A stretch of DNA of 43,463 nucleotides from Chromobacterium piscinae (GTDB lineage: Bacteria > Pseudomonadota > Gammaproteobacteria > Burkholderiales > Chromobacteriaceae), in assembly GCF_021129175.1 (NCBI RefSeq), contig NZ_JAJOHV010000063.1, positions 1 through 43,463 of the forward strand, given 5' to 3'. This document shows positions 25,774-37,351 of the stretch, one piece after another (position 1 is the first letter of the stretch; each line of letters begins with the position of its first letter). The position numbers and the translations under genes were made by a program. Under the pieces are notes generated by a model that saw nothing but the letters and a program-made list of their open reading frames with translations, was not told the origin of the DNA and searched no databases.

Positions 25774-26847
25774 ATGGATTTCCCAGAAGAAAATCAATTT
25801 ACCTATATTATTGGAAGTAATGGCTCTGGAAAAAGTAGAGCATTAGAAAAACATGCCAATACACGTCACTTTGAAAATGATGTGGTAGTAATCTCGTCAA
25901 GTGCTTCGGACAAATTCACTTACCGCCAAAAACCGAAGATTACGCCAAATGGTTCCTATCGGTACATGGGAAATCGGACCGTGGGAAATGGCACCCACAA
26001 CGGAACATTGTCAGCCAATACGGTCCTGCTATATGTAGAAGTATTGCAAGCCAATCTAAGAAATATTTTCTTAGACTTCTTAAATCAAATCGGATTTGAC
26101 AGAAAAGTAGGAATAGCTCACCGCAGCGTTAAGCGTTCTAGCTTTCCCACTTTCGATACGACTGAGCTAACAGAGCAATTTGTTAATAATAATTCTGATA
26201 TGTTATCGCTCACTGGAAAACCATTCGAGGCTGTCTTCTATAAGTCGAATAAATCTTTCAAAATTTCCGAACTTAGTTCTGGTGAACAATGCATCATCAG
26301 TACTGCGCTGAAGATTATCGCGTCATCAAGTGAAAACATCATATACTACATTGACGAGCCTGAAATTAGTCTTCACGCAGAATGGCAAATTAAGTGGCCA
26401 GAACGCTTCCAGCCTTTACTAAGCCTGCACCCAGGGGTGAAAGCATTTATTGCAACACATTCACCCGTCATCATTTCTAATGCAATGCAAAATAAGGCCG
26501 CGTGTTATCTGCTAAAAGCAAATGAACTTCATCGAATTGAGGAAGGCAAATTCGATGTTGAGGAGATTCTGTTTAAAGATTTTAATACGCTCACACCGAA
26601 TAATCGACACATATTCTCCGAGATTGCCACAATTATAAATCAGACTGTCACTAATTTAAATTTACAATCACAAACGACGGAAAAAGTTGCGAGAGATGCC
26701 GTTGAGAATCTTGGTGAAAAAATAAATGATGCGTCGAAATCTGCGCTAGACAATGCATCTGTAATGCAAATTTTTGAAGAATTTCAAACGGCAATTAATG
26801 AATTGCTTTCAGTATCCCAAGCAAAGCCACCCAAGAAACCAGCATGA
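25774..26847 (+). CDS. ptuA: Septu-like ATPase (PtuA-type), short form
   Basis: This SMC/RecF-class ATPase has Walker A GSNGSGKS already at residues 14-21, signature LSSGEQ (167-172), Walker B YIDEPEISLH (D194, E195) and the H-loop ATHSP near 229. With the HNH gene behind it, this is the Septu pattern. At 357 aa it is shorter than the usual PtuA and has almost nothing before the P-loop. An in-frame TAG three codons before the ATG rules out an N-terminal extension. The gene is visibly AT-rich and rare-codon-rich against its neighbours, a sign of separate acquisition. It overlaps ptuB by an ATGA. Retron-associated ATPases are an alternative relative, but there is no reverse transcriptase here. 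Confidence 0.75.
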   Translation: MDFPEENQFTYIIGSNGSGKSRALEKHANTRHFENDVVVISSSASDKFTYRQKPKITPNGSYRYMGNRTVGNGTHNGTLSANTVLLYVEVLQANLRNIFLDFLNQIGFDRKVGIAHRSVKRSSFPTFDTTELTEQFVNNNSDMLSLTGKPFEAVFYKSNKSFKISELSSGEQCIISTALKIIASSSENIIYYIDEPEISLHAEWQIKWPERFQPLLSLHPGVKAFIATHSPVIISNAMQNKAACYLLKANELHRIEEGKFDVEEILFKDFNTLTPNNRHIFSEIATIINQTVTNLNLQSQTTEKVARDAVENLGEKINDASKSALDNASVMQIFEEFQTAINELLSVSQAKPPKKPA

Positions 26848-27533
26848 AATTTCTTCAAACCGCATTGAATGGCTACAAAACCAATCAATACAAAAGACGA
26901 AAAATTCTCAAGAAAACCGCAGTAAATTATTATTTACTTGCAAAGTCAAACGTCACAGGACTTTGGGCGACGATGTACAATGACGCCCCCTATGGAAGGA
27001 AACTTTACGATGCAATTACTCAGCAAGTTAGCAATTCATCTTCTAGGTGCGCCTATTGCCAAGATAAAGTTTTCCACGGTGCAAATTTAAATATTGACCA
27101 CATTCTTCCTGCGAGCATTTACCCACAATTCACATTTACAAAGGCCAACCTTGTTGTTGCGTGTGTCACTTGCAATGCACTTAAAAGTGACCGTGATTAC
27201 TACACCCTACAAAACCCCGGAAGATATTACCCTAATTCATCTAATAATTGGCAATGCTTTCATCCCGTTCACCATGTATATGCCGAGCATATTGACCGCT
27301 TTGTAATTCAAACCAATCATATTCACCTGAGAGCTTATATTGGAAAAACGTCAGCTGGCGTAGCGATATGTACAAATCTACTTGTAAATGTAAGTGAGTT
27401 TGAGGCAAAAGCGGTAGCAAACCCTAATGTTGCACAAGCAATTAATAACTTAAACACATATATGGCAAAGCATTGCCCTAACAAAACTCAAGCACTAAAA
27501 AATTTAATATCTGCAATGACTACGAACATTTAA
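26844..27533 (+). CDS. ptuB: Septu-like HNH endonuclease (PtuB-type)
   Basis: The 229-aa product carries an HNH core: CAYC (69-72), DHILP (D85, H86) and CVTCNALKSDRD (C107, C110). In Septu this nuclease works with the PtuA ATPase and is thought to cut phage or cellular DNA once triggered. The N-terminal ~60 residues are basic. It overlaps ptuA by ATGA and shares its AT-rich composition, so the two came in together. No further gene follows in the unit. Confidence 0.78.
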   Translation: MKFLQTALNGYKTNQYKRRKILKKTAVNYYLLAKSNVTGLWATMYNDAPYGRKLYDAITQQVSNSSSRCAYCQDKVFHGANLNIDHILPASIYPQFTFTKANLVVACVTCNALKSDRDYYTLQNPGRYYPNSSNNWQCFHPVHHVYAEHIDRFVIQTNHIHLRAYIGKTSAGVAICTNLLVNVSEFEAKAVANPNVAQAINNLNTYMAKHCPNKTQALKNLISAMTTNI

Positions 27534-27914
27534 ATATAAAATTAATTAATTTCAATCAACATAATTCAAGCCGCAGTGCGGACCTGCCCCGCCTAGTGTC
27601 CGCTATGCGTTGTGGCGGCAACCATTCACATGAGTGTTGGCTAGTAACTATTTCGGCAAAACTAGCGTCTGACATTGACTGAGGCGGGTGACCGGCTGCA
27701 GCAGTTACCTGCCGTTGAGGCCACGATGGTGCTACCGGCAGCGTTGAGTCGTATTCTTCCGTTGGGTGGCAGCCGGCAGTCCGCCATGAGCTGACCCTGA
27801 ATAAATTGTCTCGAAGCAGCCGTTAGCAGCACGAAAATCTAGTAAAATGACAATAGGTTGCAAACCGATAATTTGTAGTTGTCATTCAAAAAACATTACC
27901 CTTAAAGCTGGAGT
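27534..27914. other. Gap between Septu-like and Hachiman-like modules
   Basis: The first ~30 bp continue the AT-rich Septu composition. From about 27570 to 27800 the DNA turns GC-rich and carries no frame with a ribosome site; it looks like leftover sequence from an earlier insertion. The last 80 bp are AT-rich again and probably hold the Hachiman promoter. The abrupt changes mark a joint between two separately acquired pieces. Confidence 0.5.
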
Positions 27915-28772
27915 ATGACGGCTTCAGGATTAATAGCCAAATACCTCTCAAGGGGAAGGGTCATGCTGCCAGCCCATCTGCACGGACTAAAGAAGAGCGC
28001 AATCGGCTTGACGACGGCTGAGGGGCGTACAATCGATGTATGGGAGTTTGATGCTCCTACGGACACAGCCATCCTCGACGCATGGGCACTGCATTTTCGT
28101 CGTCAATACTGCTCTGACGAAGAGCTTCCGATTCTCATGGCCGGCACTGGGATGGCCATTAAGCAATATTTAAACGAGTATGTCTTCCCTCACAAAACAA
28201 AGTCGCCAGGGCCTTCAATTCGCTCGGGTGACTTCGCTGAATTCCTCATCTCCGACTACTTGGAGTTCATGCTCGGCTACTGGGTACCTCGGGGTAAATA
28301 TTCAGACAAGGCAAGCAAGGACGAGTCTGTCAAAGGCGTTGACATACTAGGTTTCTATCAAGCTAACCCCACATCAGCAACTCCTGACGATGTTCTATTA
28401 GCATTTGAGGTTAAAGCGTCACTCTCGGGGAAGGACTACGACCGCCAACTCCAAAGTGCTGTGGACGATGGCTCAAAGGACTTGTATATCAGGCAAGGTT
28501 TCACGCTAAATGCAACCAAACGTAGGCTCTTACGCGAAGGGAAGACGGCGGAAGTTAATAGGATTGCACGGTTCCAGAATCTTGCCGACAACCCTTATAC
28601 GTACTTCTCGGGGGCCGTTGCAGTGCTCTCCAATGTGGCTTTCAATCAGACCGAGCTGGAAAAGACTGTTGCCGCCCACCACTCAAATCAGGCCAATCTT
28701 GGCTTGATAGTCGTCCGAGCAAATCTGCTGATGAAGCTGGTCCATGAACTGTACGACAGGGCTTGCAAATGA
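27915..28772 (+). CDS. hamA: Hachiman nuclease subunit HamA-like (DUF1837-type)
   Basis: HamA is the effector nuclease of Hachiman and is released by the HamB helicase when damaged or foreign DNA is sensed. The 285-aa product has SGDFAE near residue 105, then D143 in KGVDILGF and E165-V-K167 in FEVKAS, a PD-(D/E)XK core in the DUF1837 layout. The ATG at 27915 has GGAG only 1 nt upstream. The in-frame ATG at 27963 is preceded by GGGGAAGGG at good distance, so the true start may be there. Its stop overlaps the hamB start as ATGA. The same pair is called AbpA/AbpB in some strains. Confidence 0.82.
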   Translation: MTASGLIAKYLSRGRVMLPAHLHGLKKSAIGLTTAEGRTIDVWEFDAPTDTAILDAWALHFRRQYCSDEELPILMAGTGMAIKQYLNEYVFPHKTKSPGPSIRSGDFAEFLISDYLEFMLGYWVPRGKYSDKASKDESVKGVDILGFYQANPTSATPDDVLLAFEVKASLSGKDYDRQLQSAVDDGSKDLYIRQGFTLNATKRRLLREGKTAEVNRIARFQNLADNPYTYFSGAVAVLSNVAFNQTELEKTVAAHHSNQANLGLIVVRANLLMKLVHELYDRACK

Positions 28773-31700
28773 GGGCCGGAAACAACAGCAGACGCCTATT
28801 TGGCATCACGCGCTCGAAAGGAAAGATGTACGAGTTCGGTCTTGACGAAGCTCAACATCTTAAGGTCCCCCAAGGCACCGACCCACTACAGCTGTTCCTC
28901 CTTACTATTGGGACGCTAGGTGATGTCAGCGAACTACTTGCTGACAGTGAATACCCTTTGGCGCCACTTCACCAGGACCAACAGTCAGAGCTGAACTTCT
29001 GCGCAAGCTTCTTCGATGCGATTCTTGATTCTAAATTCGCTAGTGGGCTTGAAAGGACGACATTGCTTCTGGCCGCTGCCGCCTACTACCTAGCCCAGCG
29101 ACCGGGAAGCAGCTTAGTTCTCGCCAAACGCATCGAGCCGCATGACGGAGATAACAAGGTTGAACACCTTCTTCAGTGGCTGTTGAAAGCGGATTGGGGC
29201 TGGTTTTGGGAGCTTGGAGATGAGCGTTACGGCTCGCTATTGACATTAATCTCCCAGGCTGTTCATTTACATTTCAAAGATGGCTCCAGGCTGGATGAGA
29301 TTGGTCAGTTGCTGAAGCAACTTCGCAGCAAAGTCTATAGGTTCGGAACCCCAGAAGAGCTTCTATACGCAGACACAGCGCTGTCGATTTGCCGCATGAG
29401 GCTAGCCGCTTCGGCCTGGGTTACTCTTCCTGCTTTTTCAGGCTTGTCAGCCGAGCAATGGAAACCCGTAATTCAAAGGAACTCCTTCCCAAAAGAGCTC
29501 TGGCCATCTCAAATTATGTTAGGGGAGCGGGGGCTGTTTAGCGGGGCCTCGGGCCTGGTGCAGATGCCAACAAGTGCAGGGAAAACGAGGTCAATAGAGA
29601 TAATTCTCCGCAGCGCATTTATGTCCGGCCGCACGAAGCTTGCGGTGGTTGTTGCTCCATTTCGAGCGCTTTGCCACGAAATTGCAGCATCCCTGCGGCA
29701 GGACCTAGTGGGCGATGACATCAAGGTGAATGAACTGACGGATGCCTTGCAAATCGACTTTGTCGAACAGGTCGCCGAGTTCTTCGGAAACACCCCTCCC
29801 TTGACATCGTATGTGTTGGTACTTACGCCAGAGAAGTTTCTCTATGTTCTACGTCAATCACCACAAGCCCTGAATCATGTTGGGCTTGTGGCCTATGACG
29901 AGGGGCATCAGTTCGATACCGGAGGCAGAGGCATTACGTACGAACTATTACTTACAGAAATCAAGGGATTCCTGCCCGATAGTGCGCAGATAGTGCTCAT
30001 CTCCGCCGTCATGCAGAACCCTCAAGCCATTGCCACATGGTTGATGGGCCAAGAAAAGGGACAGGTGGTTGATGGGACGACTTTGCTACCGACCAGTCGC
30101 TCAGTTGCATTTGCAAGTTGGGCTGAGTCACTTGGACAACTGATGTTCTACGAAAGTGGCTATGAACAACATGACTACTTCGTTCCGAAAGTTATCGAAG
30201 CATCTGAACTAAAGGGACTCAAGCCGGATGACTCGCATTTCCCAGACCGGCAAAAATCGAGCGACGTATCGCTGTATTTGGGCCTGCGCGTCGCAAATAA
30301 TGGCGCGGTCGCAATATTCTGTGGAACAAAGGCGATTGCAAATGGAATCGCAAAGCGGGCGGTGCAGATTGCCAATGCAGGATACAGCACCACGTGGCCT
30401 TCGAGCTACGCCAACCCCGGCGAAGTCTCGGCCCTTCGGAACGTTATCGCCGGGAATTTCGGCAGCGAATCTCTACTGTCAAAAGCCGCTAAGCTTGGCA
30501 TTTACACCCATCACAGCAACACCCCCCACGGTATTCGCTTGGCGCTGGAGTATGGGATGCAGAAGGGGCTCATCAGCTTCATCGCATGCACGTCCACTCT
30601 TGCTCAAGGGGTAAACCTGCCAATTCGTTACCTCATAGTGCAAGGTGTCAATCAAGGCGCAGGGCGTGTAAAAGTTCGAGACTTCCAGAACCTAATAGGC
30701 CGCGCCGGTCGTGCAGGAATGCACACCGAGGGTATTGTTCTCTTTGCTGACTCGACGGTATATGACAACAGACTTAGCAATCAGGAGTCATGGAAGTTTC
30801 GAAGTGCAGTGGAGCTGTTGTCGCCCAATCGAGCAGAAGGGGTCACGAGTTCCCTTCTCTTGTTGCTTGCGCCGTTTTCTCTTTCTCGTACCCTCGAGTG
30901 GCGGTTTTCTGCCGATGAACTACTATCCCTGATTGATGATGAGTCAAGCTGGGAAAGCTGGGCACTTTGGCTAGCCAACCAGGTGCCAAGGCTCGACCAG
31001 TCAAAGAAAAACGAACTATCGAGGAGGCTGCGCAAGTCTCTGGCGGAACGTAGAAAGATGACGCACACGCTTGAAAGCTACCTGATGGCGAACCGTGCGA
31101 CCGAGAATTCTAAAGACTTCGTGCAGAGGGCCGGAGAGCTTGCCCTTGGAACATTAGCGTACTCGCTGGCGACTGCTGACCAAGCTACCAAGCTGGAAGA
31201 GTTCTTCAAGTTGGTAGCACAACGCGTCGAGTCGGTCGAGAGCTCCCCGGCAAAGCAAGCATCGTTCGGAAAAACGTTGCTCGGCGTAAAGCACGCAAAG
31301 CGAATCGAGGCGTGGGGTAGCCAAAATCGTGAGGCCCTCCTGCGTCTGGACTCGAATGAAAGTTGGCTCGCCGCAGTCTGGCCGCTCTTTGCCGAGCTTT
31401 GCGACAACCGCTTCTTCCGTTCCGTCGTGCCTTCGACAGCCGGTTATCAGCTCGCACTTTCGTGGATGCGTGGAACAAGTTATGGGGACATCTTTAAACA
31501 AGCTGCAATGATGGATGCGAAGAAGAAGGCCGGCAGCCGTCAGCAGAAGGTGGGCGACGACGATGTTCTTGATTTCCTGGAGAGCGCACTGGCGTTCGAT
31601 TGCGCGCTCATCCTTGCGGCCCTCGCGCAATTCCTCTTTGGTCCCGCAGAGCTTCTGGGTGAGCAGGGTGCTCCGCTCGCGAGCTTTCAAAAGAGCCTGA

Positions 31701-31909
31701 AGAATGGCCTTCCGGATACCCTGTCTATGAGCGCGTATGAAGGTGGATTTGCCGACCGCTTCATCGCACAAGCTATTCGAGATGCGCTTATCCAAGACGG
31801 GTTCGAAGGTGCCTACTTTGAGGCAGCCAAGGTACATCACCTGAGCGCTATCCAGCGAGTCGTGGCATTGACTCCCGCGTATTTTGGCCAGATTCTGAAC
31901 AGTAACTAG
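28769..31909 (+). CDS. hamB: Hachiman helicase HamB-like (DEAD/DEAH family)
   Basis: This 1046-aa superfamily 2 helicase has MPTSAGKT (266-273, Walker A), DEGH (377-380, motif II), SAV (motif III), CTSTLAQGVNLP (motif V) and QNLIGRAGRAG (640-650, motif VI). The ~250 residues ahead of the motor and ~350 after it are helical and make up the HamA-binding and DNA-sensing parts. A TTG six bases earlier is in frame, but the ATG at 28769 forms the ATGA overlap with the hamA stop and is the better start. With hamA it is a complete Hachiman-like system. It is the last island gene before gyrB. Confidence 0.87.
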   Translation: MRAGNNSRRLFGITRSKGKMYEFGLDEAQHLKVPQGTDPLQLFLLTIGTLGDVSELLADSEYPLAPLHQDQQSELNFCASFFDAILDSKFASGLERTTLLLAAAAYYLAQRPGSSLVLAKRIEPHDGDNKVEHLLQWLLKADWGWFWELGDERYGSLLTLISQAVHLHFKDGSRLDEIGQLLKQLRSKVYRFGTPEELLYADTALSICRMRLAASAWVTLPAFSGLSAEQWKPVIQRNSFPKELWPSQIMLGERGLFSGASGLVQMPTSAGKTRSIEIILRSAFMSGRTKLAVVVAPFRALCHEIAASLRQDLVGDDIKVNELTDALQIDFVEQVAEFFGNTPPLTSYVLVLTPEKFLYVLRQSPQALNHVGLVAYDEGHQFDTGGRGITYELLLTEIKGFLPDSAQIVLISAVMQNPQAIATWLMGQEKGQVVDGTTLLPTSRSVAFASWAESLGQLMFYESGYEQHDYFVPKVIEASELKGLKPDDSHFPDRQKSSDVSLYLGLRVANNGAVAIFCGTKAIANGIAKRAVQIANAGYSTTWPSSYANPGEVSALRNVIAGNFGSESLLSKAAKLGIYTHHSNTPHGIRLALEYGMQKGLISFIACTSTLAQGVNLPIRYLIVQGVNQGAGRVKVRDFQNLIGRAGRAGMHTEGIVLFADSTVYDNRLSNQESWKFRSAVELLSPNRAEGVTSSLLLLLAPFSLSRTLEWRFSADELLSLIDDESSWESWALWLANQVPRLDQSKKNELSRRLRKSLAERRKMTHTLESYLMANRATENSKDFVQRAGELALGTLAYSLATADQATKLEEFFKLVAQRVESVESSPAKQASFGKTLLGVKHAKRIEAWGSQNREALLRLDSNESWLAAVWPLFAELCDNRFFRSVVPSTAGYQLALSWMRGTSYGDIFKQAAMMDAKKKAGSRQQKVGDDDVLDFLESALAFDCALILAALAQFLFGPAELLGEQGAPLASFQKSLKNGLPDTLSMSAYEGGFADRFIAQAIRDALIQDGFEGAYFEAAKVHHLSAIQRVVALTPAYFGQILNSN

Positions 31910-32210
31910 CATCAGATGTATTCTTCAGGGCCACTCAGCCGTCTCCAAGAAGGAGACACTTAATAAATACTATCGTTGCTACCCACGAGCAATTTCCTAC
32001 AGATTCAAGTTCATCATCTGCTACTGGACACAAGGGAAATAATACGGCTTCCTAAGGTTTCACTCCTCAGGGGCAACTCAAGCGGTCCTGAGCGCCTGCT
32101 TTCCAAAAGTATGCTATTTCTGGTCTGAGGCCTAAGCTGACTTTTCACTCATGGCAGGGAAAGTCTGCACGTAGATAGGTCAACTCATAAATCACAACTA
32201 TCAAAAAAAA
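31910..32210. other. Island-core junction next to gyrB
   Basis: There is no gene. A stem GTCTCC/GGAGAC (31941-31946, 31952-31957) just after hamB lacks a T-tract and may be a weak terminator. The junction between island and core DNA should lie between here and the gyrB terminator; I found no tRNA, integrase site or direct repeat that would show how the island entered. Confidence 0.4.
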
Positions 32211-32240
32211 GACCCATAAGTCTATCAACTTATGGGTCTC
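32204..32240 (-). terminator. gyrB terminator
   Basis: A perfect 12-bp stem (AGACCCATAAGT / ACTTATGGGTCT at 32211-32222 and 32229-32240) is followed on the minus strand by seven T. It lies about 35 bp after the gyrB stop. On the plus strand it is followed by CGTTTTCT, so it can also weakly stop transcripts coming from hamB. Confidence 0.92.
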
Positions 32241-32275
32241 GTTTTCTCAGGTTATGCGTCTATCTACATACAGGG

Positions 32276-34717
<2,442 letters not shown>

Positions 34718-34795
34718 TCATTCTTGAGAGCCACCGCCCGGGGGAGGGGGCTCTTTAACCCGGTGGGCGGCTGGGCCGCCCGCTCCGTCGCTACA

Positions 34796-35905
34796 TCAGA
34801 TGCGCATCGGCATCACGATGTATTTGAAGTTGCTGACATCCGGAATGGTGAACAGCGCGCTGCGGTTGGAGTCGCCAAACGCCAGCTGCAGGGTTTCGGC
34901 CGGCAGGTTGGTCAGCACGTCCAACAGGTAATTGATGTTGAAGCCGATTTCCAGGGTGCCGCCCTGGAAGGCGATTTCCAGTTCTTCCTCGGCTTCTTCC
35001 TGCTCGCTGTTGGTGCACAGGATGGACATCTTGCCCGGCGCCAGCACTAGGCGCACGCCGCGGAATTTCTCGTTGGCCAGAATGGCGGCGCGTTGCAGCG
35101 CGTGCAGGAACTCCAGGCGTTCGATCAGGAAGATCTTTTCATTGTCCAGCGGGATCACGCGGTTGTAGTCGGGGAACTTGCCGTCCACCACTTTGCTGAT
35201 GATCACGGTGGCGCCGAAGCTGAAGCGCACCTGGTTGGCCAGCACTTCGATCTTGATCTCGTCGTCGCTATCCTGCAGCAGCTTGTACAGCTCGATGATG
35301 GTCTTGCGCGGCAGGATCACCTCGGCCTTGGGCAGGGTGGCGGCCACGTCGGCGCTGGCGAAGGCCAGGCGGTGGCCGTCGGTGGCCACCAGGCGCACCT
35401 GGTTGCCGTCGGTCTGCATCAACAGGCCGTTGAGGTAATAACGGATGTCCTGCACCGCCATCGAATACTGCACCTGGGAGATCAGGCGCTTCAGCTCGCG
35501 CTGGGACAGGGTGAAGCTGGACTCGCCGGCGCTGCCCACGGACAGCAGCGGGAAGTCTTCCGCCGGCAGGGTTTGCAGGTTGAAGCGGCTCTTGCCGGCC
35601 TTCAGCACCAGGCGGCCGCCGTCCAGCTGTTCCAGCGTGACGGTGGCGTTGCCGGGGATGGCGCGCAGGATGTCCTGCAGCTTCTTGGCCGAGGTGGTGA
35701 GGCGGAAATCCTCGCCCGGCAGCTCGTCGCTGCTGGCGGTGGTGATCTGGATTTCCAGGTCGGTGGCCAAAAAGCCTACCTGTCCGCCCTTTTTCTCGAT
35801 CAGGACGTTGGACAGGATGGGCAGCGTGTGGCGACGCTCGACAATGCCGGTGACTGCCAGCAAGGGCTTGAGCAGGGCATCGCGTTCGGCTTGCAGGATC
35901 AGCAT
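34796..35905 (-). CDS. dnaN: DNA polymerase III beta sliding clamp
   Basis: The ring-shaped processivity clamp of the replicative polymerase. At 369 aa it has the family length and three repeated clamp domains. Typical parts are visible: RRHTLPILSNVL near the start, LVATDGHRLAFA in the middle and YIVMPMRI at the C-terminus, which ends the hydrophobic pocket for clamp-binding peptides. It lies 42 bp downstream of dnaA and 129 bp upstream of gyrB. Confidence 0.98.
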   Translation of the reverse strand: MLILQAERDALLKPLLAVTGIVERRHTLPILSNVLIEKKGGQVGFLATDLEIQITTASSDELPGEDFRLTTSAKKLQDILRAIPGNATVTLEQLDGGRLVLKAGKSRFNLQTLPAEDFPLLSVGSAGESSFTLSQRELKRLISQVQYSMAVQDIRYYLNGLLMQTDGNQVRLVATDGHRLAFASADVAATLPKAEVILPRKTIIELYKLLQDSDDEIKIEVLANQVRFSFGATVIISKVVDGKFPDYNRVIPLDNEKIFLIERLEFLHALQRAAILANEKFRGVRLVLAPGKMSILCTNSEQEEAEEELEIAFQGGTLEIGFNINYLLDVLTNLPAETLQLAFGDSNRSALFTIPDVSNFKYIVMPMRI

Positions 35906-35947
35906 GTGGCGGGCTCCCGTTGGATAGTGAAGAGTCGGATCATGGTT

Positions 35948-37351
35948 TTAATTGCGCAGCATGGACAGCAGCGCTTCGTAATCGTGTGCGATGTCGGCGT
36001 CGTTGGCGCGCATCTCGGTGATGGTCTTGCAGGCGTGCAGCACCGTGGTGTGGTCGCGGCCGCCGAAGGCATCGCCGATATTGGGCAAGGACAGCTGGGT
36101 CAGCTCCTTGGCCAAGGCCATCGCCACCTGGCGCGGGCGGGCGATGTCGCGCGAACGCTTTTTGCTGTGCATGTCGGACAGCTTGATCTTGTAGTACTCG
36201 GCCACGGTCTTCTGGATGGCGTCCACGGTCACCTGGCGGTTGCCGGCGGCCAGGATGTCCTTCAGCGCTTCCTTCACCAGCTCCAGCGTGATGTTCTGGT
36301 TGGTGAAGCGGGCGTAGGCCACCACGCGCTTGAGCGCGCCTTCCAGCTCGCGCACGTTGGAGCGCACGTTCTGGGCGATGAAGAACGCCACGTTGTGCTC
36401 CAGCTTGATGCTGTCGGCCTCGGCCTTCTTCATCAGAATGGCCACGCGCATTTCCAGCTCCGGCGGCTGGATTTCCACGGTCAGGCCCCAGGAGAAGCGC
36501 GAGATCAGCCGTTCCTCCATGCCTTCTATCTGCTTGGGGTAGCTGTCGCAGGTCATGATCACCTGCTTGCCGCCCTCGATCAGCGCGTTGAAGGCGTAGA
36601 AGAACTCTTCCTGGGTTCGGTTCTTGCCGGCGAAGAACTGGATGTCGTCAATCAGCAACAGGTCCAGCGAGTGGTAGTAGCGCTTGAATTCATCAAAGGC
36701 CTTGTGCTGGTAGGCGCGCATGATGTCGGCCACATAGCGTTCGGCGTGGATGTAGCGGATCTTGGCCTGCGGGTTCTTCTGGAACACGTGGTTGCCGATC
36801 GCCTGGATCAAGTGAGTCTTACCCAGGCCCACGCCGCCGTAGACGAACAGCGGGTTGTAGGCCTGGTCGCCCGGATTCTCGGCGATCTGCATCGCCGCGG
36901 CGCGCGCCAGCTGGTTGCCCTTGCCGGTCACCAGCGTGTCGAAGGTGAAGGACGGGTTCAGGCGCGTGCTTTCATGGCTGCCGCCAATGGCCTTCACCGC
37001 CGCCTGCTTGGCGGGCGACGGCGCGGCCGGGGCGCTGGCGGCGGCTTTGGCCGGCTCCTTGGCCCTGGGCTGGCTGCTGCTGGCTACCGGGGCGGCCGGG
37101 CGCGAGCTGGGCGCGCCCAGGCGCAGTTCCACCGGCAGCTCCCCCACCAGTTCAACGGCCAGTTCCTCGATGCGCGGCAGGAAGCGGTCTTTGATGAACT
37201 GCATGATGAAGCGGTTCGGCGCGAATAGCGCAATGCCTTCGTCGCCGGCTTCGGCGGTCAGCGGCTTGATCCAGGTGTTGAACTGTTGCGAAGACAGTTC
37301 GGCCTCCAGGCGGGCGAGGCACGCAGGCCAGAATTGATCCAGTTCAGTCAT
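35948..37351 (-). CDS. dnaA: Chromosomal replication initiator DnaA
   Basis: DnaA binds TTATCCACA boxes and opens the origin. The four domains are visible: an N-terminal DnaB/DiaA-binding part (FNTWIKPL), a variable linker rich in Ala and Pro (about 80-115), the AAA+ domain with GGVGLGKT (172-179) and LLLIDDIQFF, and the DNA-binding domain with GGRDHTTVLHACKTI. It has 467 aa. It is transcribed away from rpmH, and the 330 bp between them hold at least one perfect DnaA box. Confidence 0.98.
   Translation of the reverse strand: MTELDQFWPACLARLEAELSSQQFNTWIKPLTAEAGDEGIALFAPNRFIMQFIKDRFLPRIEELAVELVGELPVELRLGAPSSRPAAPVASSSQPRAKEPAKAAASAPAAPSPAKQAAVKAIGGSHESTRLNPSFTFDTLVTGKGNQLARAAAMQIAENPGDQAYNPLFVYGGVGLGKTHLIQAIGNHVFQKNPQAKIRYIHAERYVADIMRAYQHKAFDEFKRYYHSLDLLLIDDIQFFAGKNRTQEEFFYAFNALIEGGKQVIMTCDSYPKQIEGMEERLISRFSWGLTVEIQPPELEMRVAILMKKAEADSIKLEHNVAFFIAQNVRSNVRELEGALKRVVAYARFTNQNITLELVKEALKDILAAGNRQVTVDAIQKTVAEYYKIKLSDMHSKKRSRDIARPRQVAMALAKELTQLSLPNIGDAFGGRDHTTVLHACKTITEMRANDADIAHDYEALLSMLRN

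Noticed and set aside
35093-37228. Long plus-strand frame opposite dnaN and dnaA
   Set aside because: Same shadow effect, crossing two certain genes without a ribosome site.
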